Positions 34,727-43,467 of a stretch of DNA of 64,000 nt are shown here, piece after piece. How positions within the stretch are numbered: the first letter of the stretch is position 1; each line of letters begins with the position of its first letter. A program made the position numbers and the translations under genes. Origin of the DNA: JBHOQS01 sp042408875 (GTDB taxonomy: Bacteria > Chloroflexota > UBA11872 > JBHOQS01); NCBI GenBank assembly GCA_042408875.1, contig JBHOQS010000015.1:124001-188000 (forward strand), read 5' to 3'. The notes under the pieces were generated by a model. It was given only the letters and a program-made list of their open reading frames with translations, did no database searches and had not been told where the DNA came from.

Positions 34727-35551
34727 GTGATGCGCACGTCTACTGCCCTGCTTGTGCTCGTCCTGGCTCTGCCGGTCTTCCTCGTCGGCGCTCTCCCGCG
34801 CGCCGGCCTGCCGGCTGCCCGCAGGCAGGAGGACGCTACGCCTGTTCGCGTGCTGATGGTTACGGCGACTGCGGGCTTCCACCATTCCTCCATTGAGACC
34901 GCGCAGCAGGTCGTGCTGCGGCTGGCCGGCGAGACCGGTGAGCTACGTGTGACGCTGCTGCCAGACCTCCCCAGCCTCAGCCAGCTCACCGCTGAAACGC
35001 TTGCCGAGCACGACGTCGTCCTGTTCGCCAATACTACCGGCGAACTCCCGCTGGACGAGGCGCAGAAGCAGGCACTCCTCGGCTTCGTGGCCGGGGGCGG
35101 CGGGTTCGTTGCCACGCACAGCGCCACCGATACGTTCTACACCTGGCCTGAGTACGGCGCGCTGGTCGGCGCCTACTTCCGCGAGCACCCCTGGACGCAG
35201 CCGGTAGACATTCGCATCGAGGACGAGGCCCATCCCTTGACGCAAGGGTTGAGTGAGCCCGGGGCCCCGTTCCGTATCTTCGAAGAGATCTATGTCTTTC
35301 GCTCAAACCCCCGGGATAATCCCGGCACGCGGGTGCTGCTCAGCCTCGACCCGCGCTCAGTGGGGTTGGCGCCGGATGCTGGTGACTTTCCGCTGGCCTG
35401 GTGCTCTCGCTATGGCGCCGGCCGCGTGTTCTACACCGCCCTCGGGCACTTCGAGTCCACCTGGTTGGATCCGCGCTTTCAGCAGCACCTACTTGCAGCC
35501 CTGCGCTGGACCGCCGGGCGCATTCCGGCCTCGTGTAGCGGCCCGGAGTGA
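34727..35551 (+). CDS. ThuA domain-containing protein, exported
   Basis: A 274-residue protein with an N-terminal signal-like segment (TALLVLVLALPVFLVGALP) followed by a ThuA-like glutamine amidotransferase fold: VLMVTATAGFHHSSI, EHDVVLFANTTGELPLDE, FVAGGGGFVATHSATDTF and the C-terminal WCSRYGAGRVFYTALGHFEST. ThuA proteins are linked to trehalose and other sugar use, often beside Gfo/Idh/MocA genes, as here with the convergent neighbour. GTG 34727 or ATG 34730 are both possible starts; the -10 box spacing suggests leaderless translation. Confidence 0.87.
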   Translation: MMRTSTALLVLVLALPVFLVGALPRAGLPAARRQEDATPVRVLMVTATAGFHHSSIETAQQVVLRLAGETGELRVTLLPDLPSLSQLTAETLAEHDVVLFANTTGELPLDEAQKQALLGFVAGGGGFVATHSATDTFYTWPEYGALVGAYFREHPWTQPVDIRIEDEAHPLTQGLSEPGAPFRIFEEIYVFRSNPRDNPGTRVLLSLDPRSVGLAPDAGDFPLAWCSRYGAGRVFYTALGHFESTWLDPRFQQHLLAALRWTAGRIPASCSGPE

Positions 35552-35573
35552 GCCCGACCGCTCACGGCATAGC

Positions 35574-36746
35574 CTAGCCCTGCACCTCGTCCCAGGTCAT
35601 GCCCTCGCCACGCACGATACGGGCACGCAGCTCGTAGGCGCCCGGCCACTCCACCTTAAGATCACCCTGCTCGATCATGAGTTGGAGCGGATTGACCCGC
35701 GTCTTCAGAGGCAGATCGATACGCTGGCGCTTGCGGGCCGATTCATACAGCGCCATCATCACTTCCTGGACCGCGTACGCCTTCGCCGCAGCGCTGATGG
35801 GATCGCTGATGCGCCCTTCCACCCAGTCAATGGCCTCCTGGCACTGGCGCACCCAGCAATCGTGCCACGGCGCCTCGATCTCCTTCCAGCCGCTGCTGGT
35901 GGCGTTCAGGTAGCGCGCCCAGCCCCACTCGTCGTTGTACTTGGCAGACGAGCCCTCCGGCTGCCACATGGCACCGTCGGAGCGCAACTGGTCATTTGGC
36001 GGGCGCGACACGCCCAGCTCCATGAGGCCCTCGGTGCCGACCACCCGAGCGCCCTGGCCGGTGCGATATGGCGAACGGAAGCCACCCTGGATGAGCAGCG
36101 TGGCACCGCCCTCCAGGCCTGCCAGGCCCAGCGTGCGATCCTCCGCCGGGAAGCCGCGCTCCATCACCTCGGTGGTGCGTTCCACTGCGCCCATCACCCA
36201 CTCGACGCGCGGCTCACCGGCCAGGAAAAGGGCCAGGCGAATGTTGTGCGAATTGGTGTTCAAGAGCGTGCCATCGCTCACAGTGATATGCACGATCTTG
36301 CCGATGATGCCCTCGCGAATGAGCTCGCGCGCTTTGAGCCAGACGGCGTGGTGCGGGCGTTGGTAGGCGATCAGGAGTTTCACGCCGTTGCGCTCGCAGG
36401 CGATCATCATGCGCTCGGCCTCGCCCAGGCTGAGCGCCATCGGCTTCTGGCAGATGATTGCCTTCGGCCGCCGCGCTGCCGCGGCGATGACCATCTCGGC
36501 GTGCTGGCCGTGCCACGAGCAGACGTCGACGAAGTCGGGCCGCTCGCGGTCGAGCATCTCGCGGTAGTCGGTGTAGCGCTTGCTCTCCGGCACGCCGAAG
36601 AAGTCGCCGAACTCGCGCAGCGCATCGGGGTGCGTGTCGGCGATAGCGCCGATTTCCACCGGCCGGCCCGGCACGTTCTGCCAGGCACGGGCATGGACAC
36701 GGGCGATGTTTCCGCAGGCGATGATGGCAGTGCGATATCGAGACAT
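35574..36746 (-). CDS. Gfo/Idh/MocA family oxidoreductase
   Basis: A 390-residue NAD(P)-dependent oxidoreductase. Rossmann motif TAIIACGNIARVHARAW; the catalytic region is AIICQKPMALSLGEAERM (QKP rather than EKP). The C-terminal domain has EWVMGAVERTTEV and GGATLLIQGGFRSPY. GAGGG precedes the ATG. It is convergent with the ThuA gene (22 bases between stops). Substrate unknown. Confidence 0.88.
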   Translation of the reverse strand: MSRYRTAIIACGNIARVHARAWQNVPGRPVEIGAIADTHPDALREFGDFFGVPESKRYTDYREMLDRERPDFVDVCSWHGQHAEMVIAAAARRPKAIICQKPMALSLGEAERMMIACERNGVKLLIAYQRPHHAVWLKARELIREGIIGKIVHITVSDGTLLNTNSHNIRLALFLAGEPRVEWVMGAVERTTEVMERGFPAEDRTLGLAGLEGGATLLIQGGFRSPYRTGQGARVVGTEGLMELGVSRPPNDQLRSDGAMWQPEGSSAKYNDEWGWARYLNATSSGWKEIEAPWHDCWVRQCQEAIDWVEGRISDPISAAAKAYAVQEVMMALYESARKRQRIDLPLKTRVNPLQLMIEQGDLKVEWPGAYELRARIVRGEGMTWDEVQG

Positions 36747-36828
36747 AGCCAGCCCTCACTATCGAAGCATGCAGTGAGAGAGCCTGGGCCATCCGAGCAG
36801 GCCACATTCTAACACGAGCGCTGTCGCA

Positions 36829-36978
36829 TTACCCCTGGCCGAACGGCTCCCGCCGGTCGTATTCGGCGGCCGTCTCGTCCATGCGCACGAACACGGCTCT
36901 GAGCTCGTGCAGCGCATCAGGCGCTGGGGAGAAGATACACCACCGGCACGCCTCAGGAAAGGTCTGGACCTTGCTACA
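36829..36978 (-). pseudogene. Possible decayed C-terminal gene fragment
   Basis: A stop-free frame of about 49 codons ends in TAA at 36829-36831 and reads FPEACRWCIFSPAPDALHEL, then DETAAEYDRREPFGQG. Composition looks like real protein and the codons have the local third-position GC bias, but there is no start or ribosome-binding site, and a stop lies just upstream near 36985. It may be the tail of a lost gene. The rest of the 320-base spacer holds the extended -10 box at 36972-36980. Confidence 0.3.
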
Positions 36979-36980
36979 CT
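36972..36980 (+). promoter_or_regulatory. Extended -10 element TGCTACACT
   Basis: TGCTACACT lies about 87 bases upstream of the aldo/keto reductase start and fits the recurring TGCTAnnnT pattern of this window. Confidence 0.35.
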
Positions 36981-37066
36981 GAAGATCGTGTTACTTATTC
37001 TACCGGGACGTTCTGGGAGTACCGGGGATTGCGTTAAGAAAACACACAGAGAAAGGATGCGCCGCC

Positions 37067-38038
37067 ATGGAATACCGTTTGCTCGGACGCACCGGCGTCC
37101 GTGTCTCGAAGCTCTGCCTGGGCTGCTGGATGTTCGGCACGCGCACCGACGAGGAGGAGAGCATCCGCATCGTGCACGCCGCGCTGGATGCCGGCATCAC
37201 CTTCCTGGATACGGCGAACCGCTATGGCCGCCTGCCCTCGGGCGAGTATGGCGCCTCAGAGATCTACATCGGCAAGGCGCTCAAAGAGCGCGGCGCCCGC
37301 GCACGCCAGCAAGTGGCGCTCGCCACCAAGGTCCGCGGGCAAGTCGGCCCCAGCCCCAATGACCAGGGCCTGTCGCGGCGGCACATCCTCCAGGCCATCG
37401 AGGACAGCCTGCGCCGCCTCCAGACCGATTATGTCGATCTCTACTATCTGCACTGGCCCGACCCCGATACGCCCCTGGAGGAGTCCGCCCGTGCCATGGA
37501 TGACCTGATCCGTGCTGGCAAGATCCGCTACTGGGGAACCTCTAACCACGCGGCGTGGCAGATCATGGAGGCGCATTGGCTGGCCGATCGCTACGGCCTG
37601 TACCCGCCGGTAGTGGAGCAGCCGCCCTATAACCTGCTCGAACGCGAGATCGAGCGCGAACTGCTGCCCTGCGCGCGGCGGCTGGGCCTTGCGATCTGCC
37701 CGTACTCCCCGCTGGCGGACGGGCTGCTCACCGGCAAGTACCGCCCGGGTGAGCCGCCTCCGCCCGACTCCCGCGCCGCCAGCGGGCTCGGCGGGGACAT
37801 CCTGCGCCGCCTGAATGAGCCGCGCACGCAGCGTGTGCTCCAGATGCTTGCCGAGGTAGCCGCTGAGCTCGGCCGGCCCATGTCACAGGTGGCGCTCAAC
37901 TGGGTGGCCGCTCAGCCCGGCGTTACCGCACCGATCATCGGCCCGCGCACTGTTGAGCAGCTCCATGACAACGCCGGTGCCCTTGGCTGGGACCTGCCTG
38001 CCGAGGCCGTGGCCCGGCTCACCAGCGCCGCGGCCTAG
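37067..38038 (+). CDS. Aldo/keto reductase
   Basis: A 323-residue NADPH-dependent (beta/alpha)8 reductase. The tetrad is visible: Asp and Tyr in FLDTANRYG, Lys in VALATKVRG and His in DLYYLHWPDPDTP. The NADP site ends with APIIGPRTVEQLHDN. The YghZ/YajO-like pattern (MEYRLLGRTGVRVSKLCLGCWMFG) points to a general carbonyl or sugar reductase. It is followed by two Gfo/Idh/MocA genes on the same strand, with gaps of 172 and 92 bases. Confidence 0.92.
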   Translation: MEYRLLGRTGVRVSKLCLGCWMFGTRTDEEESIRIVHAALDAGITFLDTANRYGRLPSGEYGASEIYIGKALKERGARARQQVALATKVRGQVGPSPNDQGLSRRHILQAIEDSLRRLQTDYVDLYYLHWPDPDTPLEESARAMDDLIRAGKIRYWGTSNHAAWQIMEAHWLADRYGLYPPVVEQPPYNLLEREIERELLPCARRLGLAICPYSPLADGLLTGKYRPGEPPPPDSRAASGLGGDILRRLNEPRTQRVLQMLAEVAAELGRPMSQVALNWVAAQPGVTAPIIGPRTVEQLHDNAGALGWDLPAEAVARLTSAAA

Positions 38039-38210
38039 CCGCGCTTGACAGGCGCGCTATGCATCCGTCACTATCCCTCCTGGGGCTATTCCACCTGGCC
38101 GGCGCGGCCCGGTACGGCCGGGCGCTGCGTGCCCGCAAACGCATTGTGTAGGCATCCAGCGAACTGATTAGCAGCATAACAACATAGAGCGAGCGAAAAG
38201 GAGTCCAGCC

Positions 38211-39341
38211 ATGCCCAAGACCTACCGGCTCGGCGTCATCGGCTTCGCCCACATGCACGTGAACGGCTTGATCCGCAGCTTCGCCGAGCTCCCGAACGTC
38301 GCGTGGGTGGCCTGCGCCGATACGGTGCCCGACGTGCCCGAGCTCGTGGAAGTACGCAGTAGCCGCGCCTGGAACCTGCGCCAAGCGCACGAGGTCACCG
38401 GCATTCCGAAAGTGTACGGCGACTATCGCGAGATGCTGGAGAAGGAGCACTTCGACTTCGTGATCTTCTGCCCGGAGAATGCGAAGCACGGTGAGGTGGC
38501 AGAAGCCATCGCCGCGCACGGTGCGCATATGCTCACCGAGAAGCCGATGGCCGCCAGCCTCCCTGAGGCCCTGCGTATGGTGCGCGCCGCGCAGGCGCAT
38601 GGGGTCGAGCTTTTCATCAACTGGCCGAGCACCTGGTCGCCAGCTATCCGCAAGGCCAAGGAGCTGCTCGACCAGGGCGTGATCGGTGACCTGTGGCAGG
38701 TGAAGTGGCGCGCCGGCTCCATGGGGCCGATGTCCCACGGCTCTACCCGCCCCGGCCCGGACGGCACGCCTATCGAGATCACCGACGTGGAGAAGGGGGC
38801 CACCTGGTGGCACCGCGCCGGCACCGGCGGTGGAGCGCTCCTTGACTACTGCTGCTACGGTGCCTGCCTGGCACGCTGGTACGTCGGCTCCCCGGCCGTA
38901 GCTGCCTTCGGCATGATGGCGAACTTCAACAGCCAGTATGGCAGCGCCGACGACAACGCCGTCATTACCGTGCGCTTTCCCAGGGCCATGGCTATCCTGG
39001 AGGCGACCTGGAGCTGTGTGGATCATGGGGTCCCCACGGGCCCGATCCTCTACGGCACGACCGGCACGCTCGTCGTCGAGCGCCAGGGTGGCCAGCAGAC
39101 GGTGAAAATCGCCCGCGGGCGCGGCCGCGAGCCGGAATATGTCCAGGGCGACCCGCTCCCGCCTGGTCGCCAGAACATCGCCCAGGAGATCATGCACCAC
39201 TTCGAGACCGGTGAGCCGGTGCACGAGACGCTCCAGGCCGGCTTCAACCTCGACGCCCAGGCTATCCTGGACGCCGGCATTCGCTCGGCCGCCAGCGGCA
39301 AGCTGGAGCTGGTGAACGATGCCCGCTGGTGCGTCTGGTAG
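38211..39341 (+). CDS. Gfo/Idh/MocA family oxidoreductase
   Basis: A 376-residue oxidoreductase. N-terminal Rossmann segment YRLGVIGFAHMHVNGLI (Phe in place of the usual Gly-rich third glycine region), catalytic EKPMAASLPEALRM, and a C-terminal domain with GTGGGALLDYCCYGACLARW. AAGGAG lies eight bases upstream of the ATG. The histidine-rich GFAHMHVNG may shape an atypical cofactor pocket. Substrate unknown; probably works with the next gene. Confidence 0.88.
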   Translation: MPKTYRLGVIGFAHMHVNGLIRSFAELPNVAWVACADTVPDVPELVEVRSSRAWNLRQAHEVTGIPKVYGDYREMLEKEHFDFVIFCPENAKHGEVAEAIAAHGAHMLTEKPMAASLPEALRMVRAAQAHGVELFINWPSTWSPAIRKAKELLDQGVIGDLWQVKWRAGSMGPMSHGSTRPGPDGTPIEITDVEKGATWWHRAGTGGGALLDYCCYGACLARWYVGSPAVAAFGMMANFNSQYGSADDNAVITVRFPRAMAILEATWSCVDHGVPTGPILYGTTGTLVVERQGGQQTVKIARGRGREPEYVQGDPLPPGRQNIAQEIMHHFETGEPVHETLQAGFNLDAQAILDAGIRSAASGKLELVNDARWCVW

Positions 39342-39433
39342 CGCTACAGCGCTGTGGCATGCTCAGAGAGACCTCATGGGGTTTGGAGCGACCTTATTGA
39401 CTTCAGGGAGACCTGGCCAGTGAGGAGGAGCCC

Positions 39434-40696
39434 ATGCCGGACGTGATCAAGATCGCCGTGGTCGGCTGCGCACGCATCCTGCCGGCGCATCTGCGCGGCC
39501 TGAAGGAACTCCAGGAGAAGGGCTTCGATAACTGGCGCATCACCGCGCTGGTGGCACGCAAGATCGAGGACGCGCAGATGTTCCGGAAGCGCGGCGAAGG
39601 GCCGCCGCCGCGCCCCTCGACCATCCGCTACGCTCTCACCGATCCCCTCAACGCCCCGCATATGTACGTCTCCGACCTGCATACCGATGTGCTGCCGGAG
39701 CTGTACACCGACTGGCGGGAGATGCTGCGCACCGCCGACGTGGACGCCGTGCTGAACCTGACCACGCTCAGCCTGCACCACACGGTGACGATCGATGCTC
39801 TGAACGCAGGCAAGCACGTGCTGGTGGAGAAGCCATTTGCCATCACGGTCAAGGCGGGACAGCGCATGGTCGAGACGGCCGACGCCAAGGGCCTGGTGCT
39901 GGGCGTGGCCGAGGTGGTGCGCTACCGCGAGCCGGTGCGCATCCAGAAGTGGTTGCTCGACACCGGTCGCATCGGATCGCTCCAGTTGTGGCTCTCCGGC
40001 GGCTTCGGGGCGCTGGACTGGTCGCCCGACTACGTCGTGGCGCAGACGCCCTGGCGCCACCGTAAGCTGGAGGGCGGTGGTGGCCCGGCGGTAGACGGCG
40101 CGGTGCACCTGTTCGATCAGATCCGTTACCTGTGCGGCGAGATCGACGAGATCTGCGCCTCAGCGCCGCAGTTCGAGCCCTACCGGTATATCCGCGATGC
40201 CCAGGGCAACATCATCGAGACCGTTAAGAACGAGGTCGAAGACGCCTACTTCGCGCATTTGAAGTTTAAGAGCGGTGCCTATGGGATGATCTTCGGCGGC
40301 TGGGCCGGCCACGGCGAGCCGACGGCGCTGCGCGAGAGCCCGGCCATCTACGGCACGAAAGGCTGCCTGAAAGGCACCGACGTGGTGTTGGACGGCGGCA
40401 CGCGCCTGAGCGGCAAGGAGTTGTTCGACCGGGAGGCGCCGCAGGAGCTCAAAGAACGCTGGTTCCCCCGCGGCGTGCAGGACGGCTTCGCCCTGGAGCT
40501 CCTCGACTGGCTCCAGGCCATCGAGCAGGGCCGGCAGATGGAGTGCGATGGTCCCGAGGCCGTGCGCGACCTGGCCTGCTCCTACGCCGTGCTGGAGTCA
40601 GCCACGCTCAACCGCCCGGTCAAGGTGGATGATGTGCTCAGCGGCGCCGTTGACGCCTACCAGCGGGAGATCAACGAGCATTACGGCCTGGTGTAG
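39434..40696 (+). CDS. Gfo/Idh/MocA family oxidoreductase
   Basis: A 420-residue oxidoreductase. Rossmann segment IKIAVVGCARILPAHLRGL, catalytic VEKPFAITVKAGQRMV and the C-terminal dimer domain with GGGGPAVDGAVHLFDQIRYL, where His would be the conserved catalytic residue. An unusually long loop (~50-90) after the first beta-alpha unit explains the extra length over the usual 340-380. A GGAGGAG ribosome-binding site precedes the ATG. Confidence 0.88.
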   Translation: MPDVIKIAVVGCARILPAHLRGLKELQEKGFDNWRITALVARKIEDAQMFRKRGEGPPPRPSTIRYALTDPLNAPHMYVSDLHTDVLPELYTDWREMLRTADVDAVLNLTTLSLHHTVTIDALNAGKHVLVEKPFAITVKAGQRMVETADAKGLVLGVAEVVRYREPVRIQKWLLDTGRIGSLQLWLSGGFGALDWSPDYVVAQTPWRHRKLEGGGGPAVDGAVHLFDQIRYLCGEIDEICASAPQFEPYRYIRDAQGNIIETVKNEVEDAYFAHLKFKSGAYGMIFGGWAGHGEPTALRESPAIYGTKGCLKGTDVVLDGGTRLSGKELFDREAPQELKERWFPRGVQDGFALELLDWLQAIEQGRQMECDGPEAVRDLACSYAVLESATLNRPVKVDDVLSGAVDAYQREINEHYGLV

Positions 40697-40717
40697 CCAC
40701 GCAGCACGTTTGGAGCC

Positions 40718-40745
40718 GTAGGCGCGAATAATTATTCACCCCTAC
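40718..40745. repeat. Imperfect palindrome centred on AATAATTATT
   Basis: GTAGGCGCGAATAATTATTC followed by ACCCCTAC: ends GTAGG/CCTAC with an AT-rich self-complementary centre. It belongs to the same end-conserved family as 29048-29076 and 40934-40962 and lies 22 bases after an oxidoreductase stop. Confidence 0.7.
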
Positions 40746-40879
40746 AGACCCGGTCGGGCGCCCATTGAATTGGTAGGGTACCGTGCTGCTGTGTCCCTGG
40801 CATCATCAGGTGGGTGCAGGGGACCTGCTATGCGGCACCGTCTGTACCATACCACGAAGACCGGCGTCGTAGGCGGTCC

Positions 40880-40899
40880 GGGCACGGCATGCCGTGCCC
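40880..40899. repeat. Perfect 20-bp palindrome
   Basis: GGGCACGGCATGCCGTGCCC, flanked by GTAGG on the left and CCTA on the right, the decayed ends of the same palindrome family. Confidence 0.75.
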
Positions 40900-40933
40900 C
40901 CTATCCTTTCACGCAGGACCTGGGTTATGCGCT

Positions 40934-40962
40934 GTAGGGGCGCAGCGGCGCTGCGCCCCTAC
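40934..40962. repeat. Perfect palindrome, 13-bp arms
   Basis: GTAGGGGCGCAGC, three bases, then its exact reverse complement. It abuts the truncated end of the gamma-glutamyltransferase remnant. Confidence 0.85.
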
Positions 40963-41226
40963 CTTATGCTGCGGCAGGCCGCCGGGCAGGTTGCCACTGT
41001 ACTTCGCCAGATACCCTTCCAGCGTCGCCGCCCGAGGCCAGCGTCCCAGACCGCTGATCGTGACGACACGGCGCGGCTCCGTACCCTTCGGCGCAAGCGA
41101 GATGATGATGGGCGCCACGCCGCCGAACATAGCCATGTGCGGTTGCACGACGTTGATGCACAGCCCGGCGGCAACGCCTGCGTCGATAGCATTGCCGCCC
41201 TGGTGCAAAAGACGCAGCCTGCTTGT
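40963..41226 (-). pseudogene. Gamma-glutamyltransferase remnant
   Basis: The minus strand encodes LRLLHQGGNAIDAGVAAGL, NVVQPHMAMFGGVAPIII and GLGRWPRAATLEGYL, which match the N-terminal large-subunit region of gamma-glutamyltransferases (usual QGGNAVDAAVAAAL ... VEPHxSGIGGG). Only ~85 of ~520 residues remain; the catalytic Thr region is absent. Upstream the frame breaks, and downstream the homology stops where the palindrome at 40934-40962 begins. Confidence 0.65.
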
Positions 41227-41299
41227 TCTTGCCGGAGTGCTGCCCGTCGATGGCAGACAGGGCCCGCGGCCTTATGCCGAGTCCGTTCCCGACGAGCAC

Positions 41300-42304
41300 T
41301 TACGGCTGGAGCAGGATCTTTCCAGCGGCGCCGCTCCTGGCGAGGTCGATGGCCTGCATCACTTCCTCCAGCGGAAAGATGTGCGTGATGATGGGCTCGA
41401 AGTCCAGCCGGCTCAGCCAGCGGATGGCTCGCTCGGCGCCGTAGGTCGACTCCCGCGAGGCGCGGATGGTCAGCTCCTTCCAGAAGAGCTCCTGCGGCAG
41501 AAAGCTGGCCCGCGCTTCGCGGTCGGCCACCCCGATGATCACCACCGTGCCGCCGGGCGCGGCGGCGGCGATGGCCTGCTCGATCGTCGCCGGCAGCCCG
41601 ACGGCCTCGAACACCACGTCTGCCCCCAGGCCATCCGTGAGCTCGTGGACGGCGCCCACCAGGTCCTCCTGCCGTGGGTCAACCACGCGGTGTGCGCCCA
41701 GGCGCTCTGCCAGCGCCCGCCGGTACGCCCCCGGCTCAGACACGATGACCGTCTGAGCGCCCGAGGCCAGGACGATGCGTTCGACCAGCAGCCCGATCGG
41801 GCCGGCACCGATGATACAGACGCGGTCGCCGGTGTGGAGCTCGGCGCGGTCTACCGCACGGACGGCGCAGGCCAGCGGCTCAGTCAAGGCAGCGGAACGA
41901 TCTGAGACTGTGTCCGGCAGCGGATAGACCAGCTCCTGGGGTGTGACAATCTCGTGTGCCCAGGACCCGGTGCGGCTGCGGTAACGCTGCCGGCACACCG
42001 CCGAGCGGCCGGTACGGCACAGCACACAGCGGCCGCAGGCGCCGCTGGGCATAGCCGTCACCCGCTGACCGACCTGCAAGCCGGTCACCTCCGCGCCCAC
42101 TTCAACGATGCGGCCGGCGTACTCGTGTCCCATCGGCCGGGGCAGCGCCATCGCCCCGAACACCAAGCCGTCGTAGACATGCAGGTCGGTGCCGCAGATG
42201 CCGGTGTAGGCGACCTGGATACGTACTTCGTGCGGCCGGAGTTCATCCGGCTCGCGCTCTACCAGGCGCAAATCGTGGGGACCATAGAGATACGCTGCCT
42301 TCAT
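41300..42304 (-). CDS. Zinc-dependent alcohol dehydrogenase (threonine/sorbitol dehydrogenase-like MDR)
   Basis: A 334-residue medium-chain dehydrogenase. Catalytic zinc ligands lie in GICGTDLHVYDG and MGHEYAGRIVEVG; the structural zinc motif is CGRCVLCRTGRSAVC. The NAD site is CIIGAGPIGLLVERIVLASGA. Polyol and threonine dehydrogenases share this layout, so oxidation of a sugar alcohol or sugar acid is likely in this neighbourhood. A 15-bp hairpin lies in its 5' leader (42328-42361). Confidence 0.9.
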   Translation of the reverse strand: MKAAYLYGPHDLRLVEREPDELRPHEVRIQVAYTGICGTDLHVYDGLVFGAMALPRPMGHEYAGRIVEVGAEVTGLQVGQRVTAMPSGACGRCVLCRTGRSAVCRQRYRSRTGSWAHEIVTPQELVYPLPDTVSDRSAALTEPLACAVRAVDRAELHTGDRVCIIGAGPIGLLVERIVLASGAQTVIVSEPGAYRRALAERLGAHRVVDPRQEDLVGAVHELTDGLGADVVFEAVGLPATIEQAIAAAAPGGTVVIIGVADREARASFLPQELFWKELTIRASRESTYGAERAIRWLSRLDFEPIITHIFPLEEVMQAIDLARSGAAGKILLQP

Positions 42305-42327
42305 TGGCCCGCATCCTTTCTCGTCCC

Positions 42328-42361
42328 GATGCCCGACCAGCCTTCAGGCTGGTCGGGCATC
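42328..42361. repeat. Perfect 15-bp hairpin in a divergent promoter region
   Basis: GATGCCCGACCAGCC, TTCA loop, exact complement. It lies 24 bases before the alcohol dehydrogenase ATG (minus strand), so it would be in that mRNA leader, where it could act as an attenuator or be a dispersed palindrome. Confidence 0.7.
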
Positions 42362-42470
42362 GCTCTCCGGCCGGCATTGTACTCTCCCCAGGCCAGCATG
42401 CAATAATGCCATGCAGCCCACGCTGGCCGCAGTATCTCCTACAACAGCCTGGAGCCGGGGAGGCGCTGTC

Positions 42471-43466
42471 ATGTGTGCACTCAGCAAATGGGAGCGGGTC
42501 GAGGCCGCCCTGCACGGGGCAGCGGTGGACCGCGTGCCCCTCAGCCTGTGGAAGCATTACCACCTTCAGGACCGCGCGCCGCGCCGCCATGCCGAGGTCA
42601 CCATTGCCCTGCACCGCCAGTTCGATACAGACCTGCTCAAGCTCACCCCTAGCGGGCTCTACCCCGTGCAGGACTGGGGCGCCACCATTCGCTTCGGACG
42701 CGACGACTACACCGCCCCGATCTTGGCTGAGCCGGTGGTGCGCTCCCCCGCCGAGTGGGCGGAGCTGCCCAGGCTGGACGTGCGCACAGGCGCCCTGGGA
42801 CGCGAGCTCGAGTTCATCGCGCATGTGGCCGAAGGCCTGCGCGGCGCTGCGCCGTTCATGATGACTATCTTCAGCCCTCTGACCATCGCCTACAAGCTGG
42901 CCGGGGACCGTGTGGTCCAGGACCTGCGCGAGGCGCCGCGGCAGGTGCATGCTGGCCTGGCGACCATCACCGCTGTGGCACGCGACTACGTCGCCGCGTG
43001 TCTGGAGGCCGGCGCGCCGGGCTTCTTCTTCGCTACCCAGCTCGCCGACCGCAGCGTGCTCACCCCGGCCGAGTACCAGGAGTTCGGCGTGCGCTACGAC
43101 CTGCAGGTGCTGGAGGCGCTGCACGGGCGCTCACGGGTGACCATGCTGCACGTGTGCCGGCGCAATCTGATGTTCGAGCTCGTGGCAGACTATCCGGTGC
43201 ATGCGATCAACTGGGCCGACCGCGAGAGCGGTCCCAGCCTGGCTGAGGCACGCCAGCTAACCCCCAAGGCGCTGGCCGGCGGGCTCTCACTCCAGACACT
43301 GCGCGCCGGCACGCCCGAGGACGTGCTGCAGGAGGCCCGCCAGGCCATCGCCCAGGCCGGACGCACCGGGTTCATCCTGGCGCCGGCCTGCGTCATTCCC
43401 GGGCCCAGCCCGGATGCGAACCTCGCGGCAGCCCGCCAGGCCGTCGAGGAGACGCTGGAGCGCTAG
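42471..43466 (+). CDS. Uroporphyrinogen decarboxylase (URO-D) family protein
   Basis: A 331-residue URO-D fold protein. It begins LSKWERVEAALHGAAVDRVPLSLWKHYH and has FMMTIFSPLTIAYKLAG, GFFFATQLADRSVLTPAEYQEFGVRYD and the C-terminal GFILAPACVIPGPSPDANL. True HemE has different substrate residues; this form resembles the corrinoid methyltransferase/UroD-like proteins found outside heme operons. The zinc motif of MtaA is not evident. Role unknown. ATG 42471 is preceded by GGAGG. Confidence 0.85.
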   Translation: MCALSKWERVEAALHGAAVDRVPLSLWKHYHLQDRAPRRHAEVTIALHRQFDTDLLKLTPSGLYPVQDWGATIRFGRDDYTAPILAEPVVRSPAEWAELPRLDVRTGALGRELEFIAHVAEGLRGAAPFMMTIFSPLTIAYKLAGDRVVQDLREAPRQVHAGLATITAVARDYVAACLEAGAPGFFFATQLADRSVLTPAEYQEFGVRYDLQVLEALHGRSRVTMLHVCRRNLMFELVADYPVHAINWADRESGPSLAEARQLTPKALAGGLSLQTLRAGTPEDVLQEARQAIAQAGRTGFILAPACVIPGPSPDANLAAARQAVEETLER

Positions 43467-43467
43467 G

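Noticed and set aside
35253..36812. 519-codon plus-strand frame over the Gfo/Idh/MocA gene
   Set aside because: Antisense shadow of the oxidoreductase at 35574-36746; no domain recognisable.
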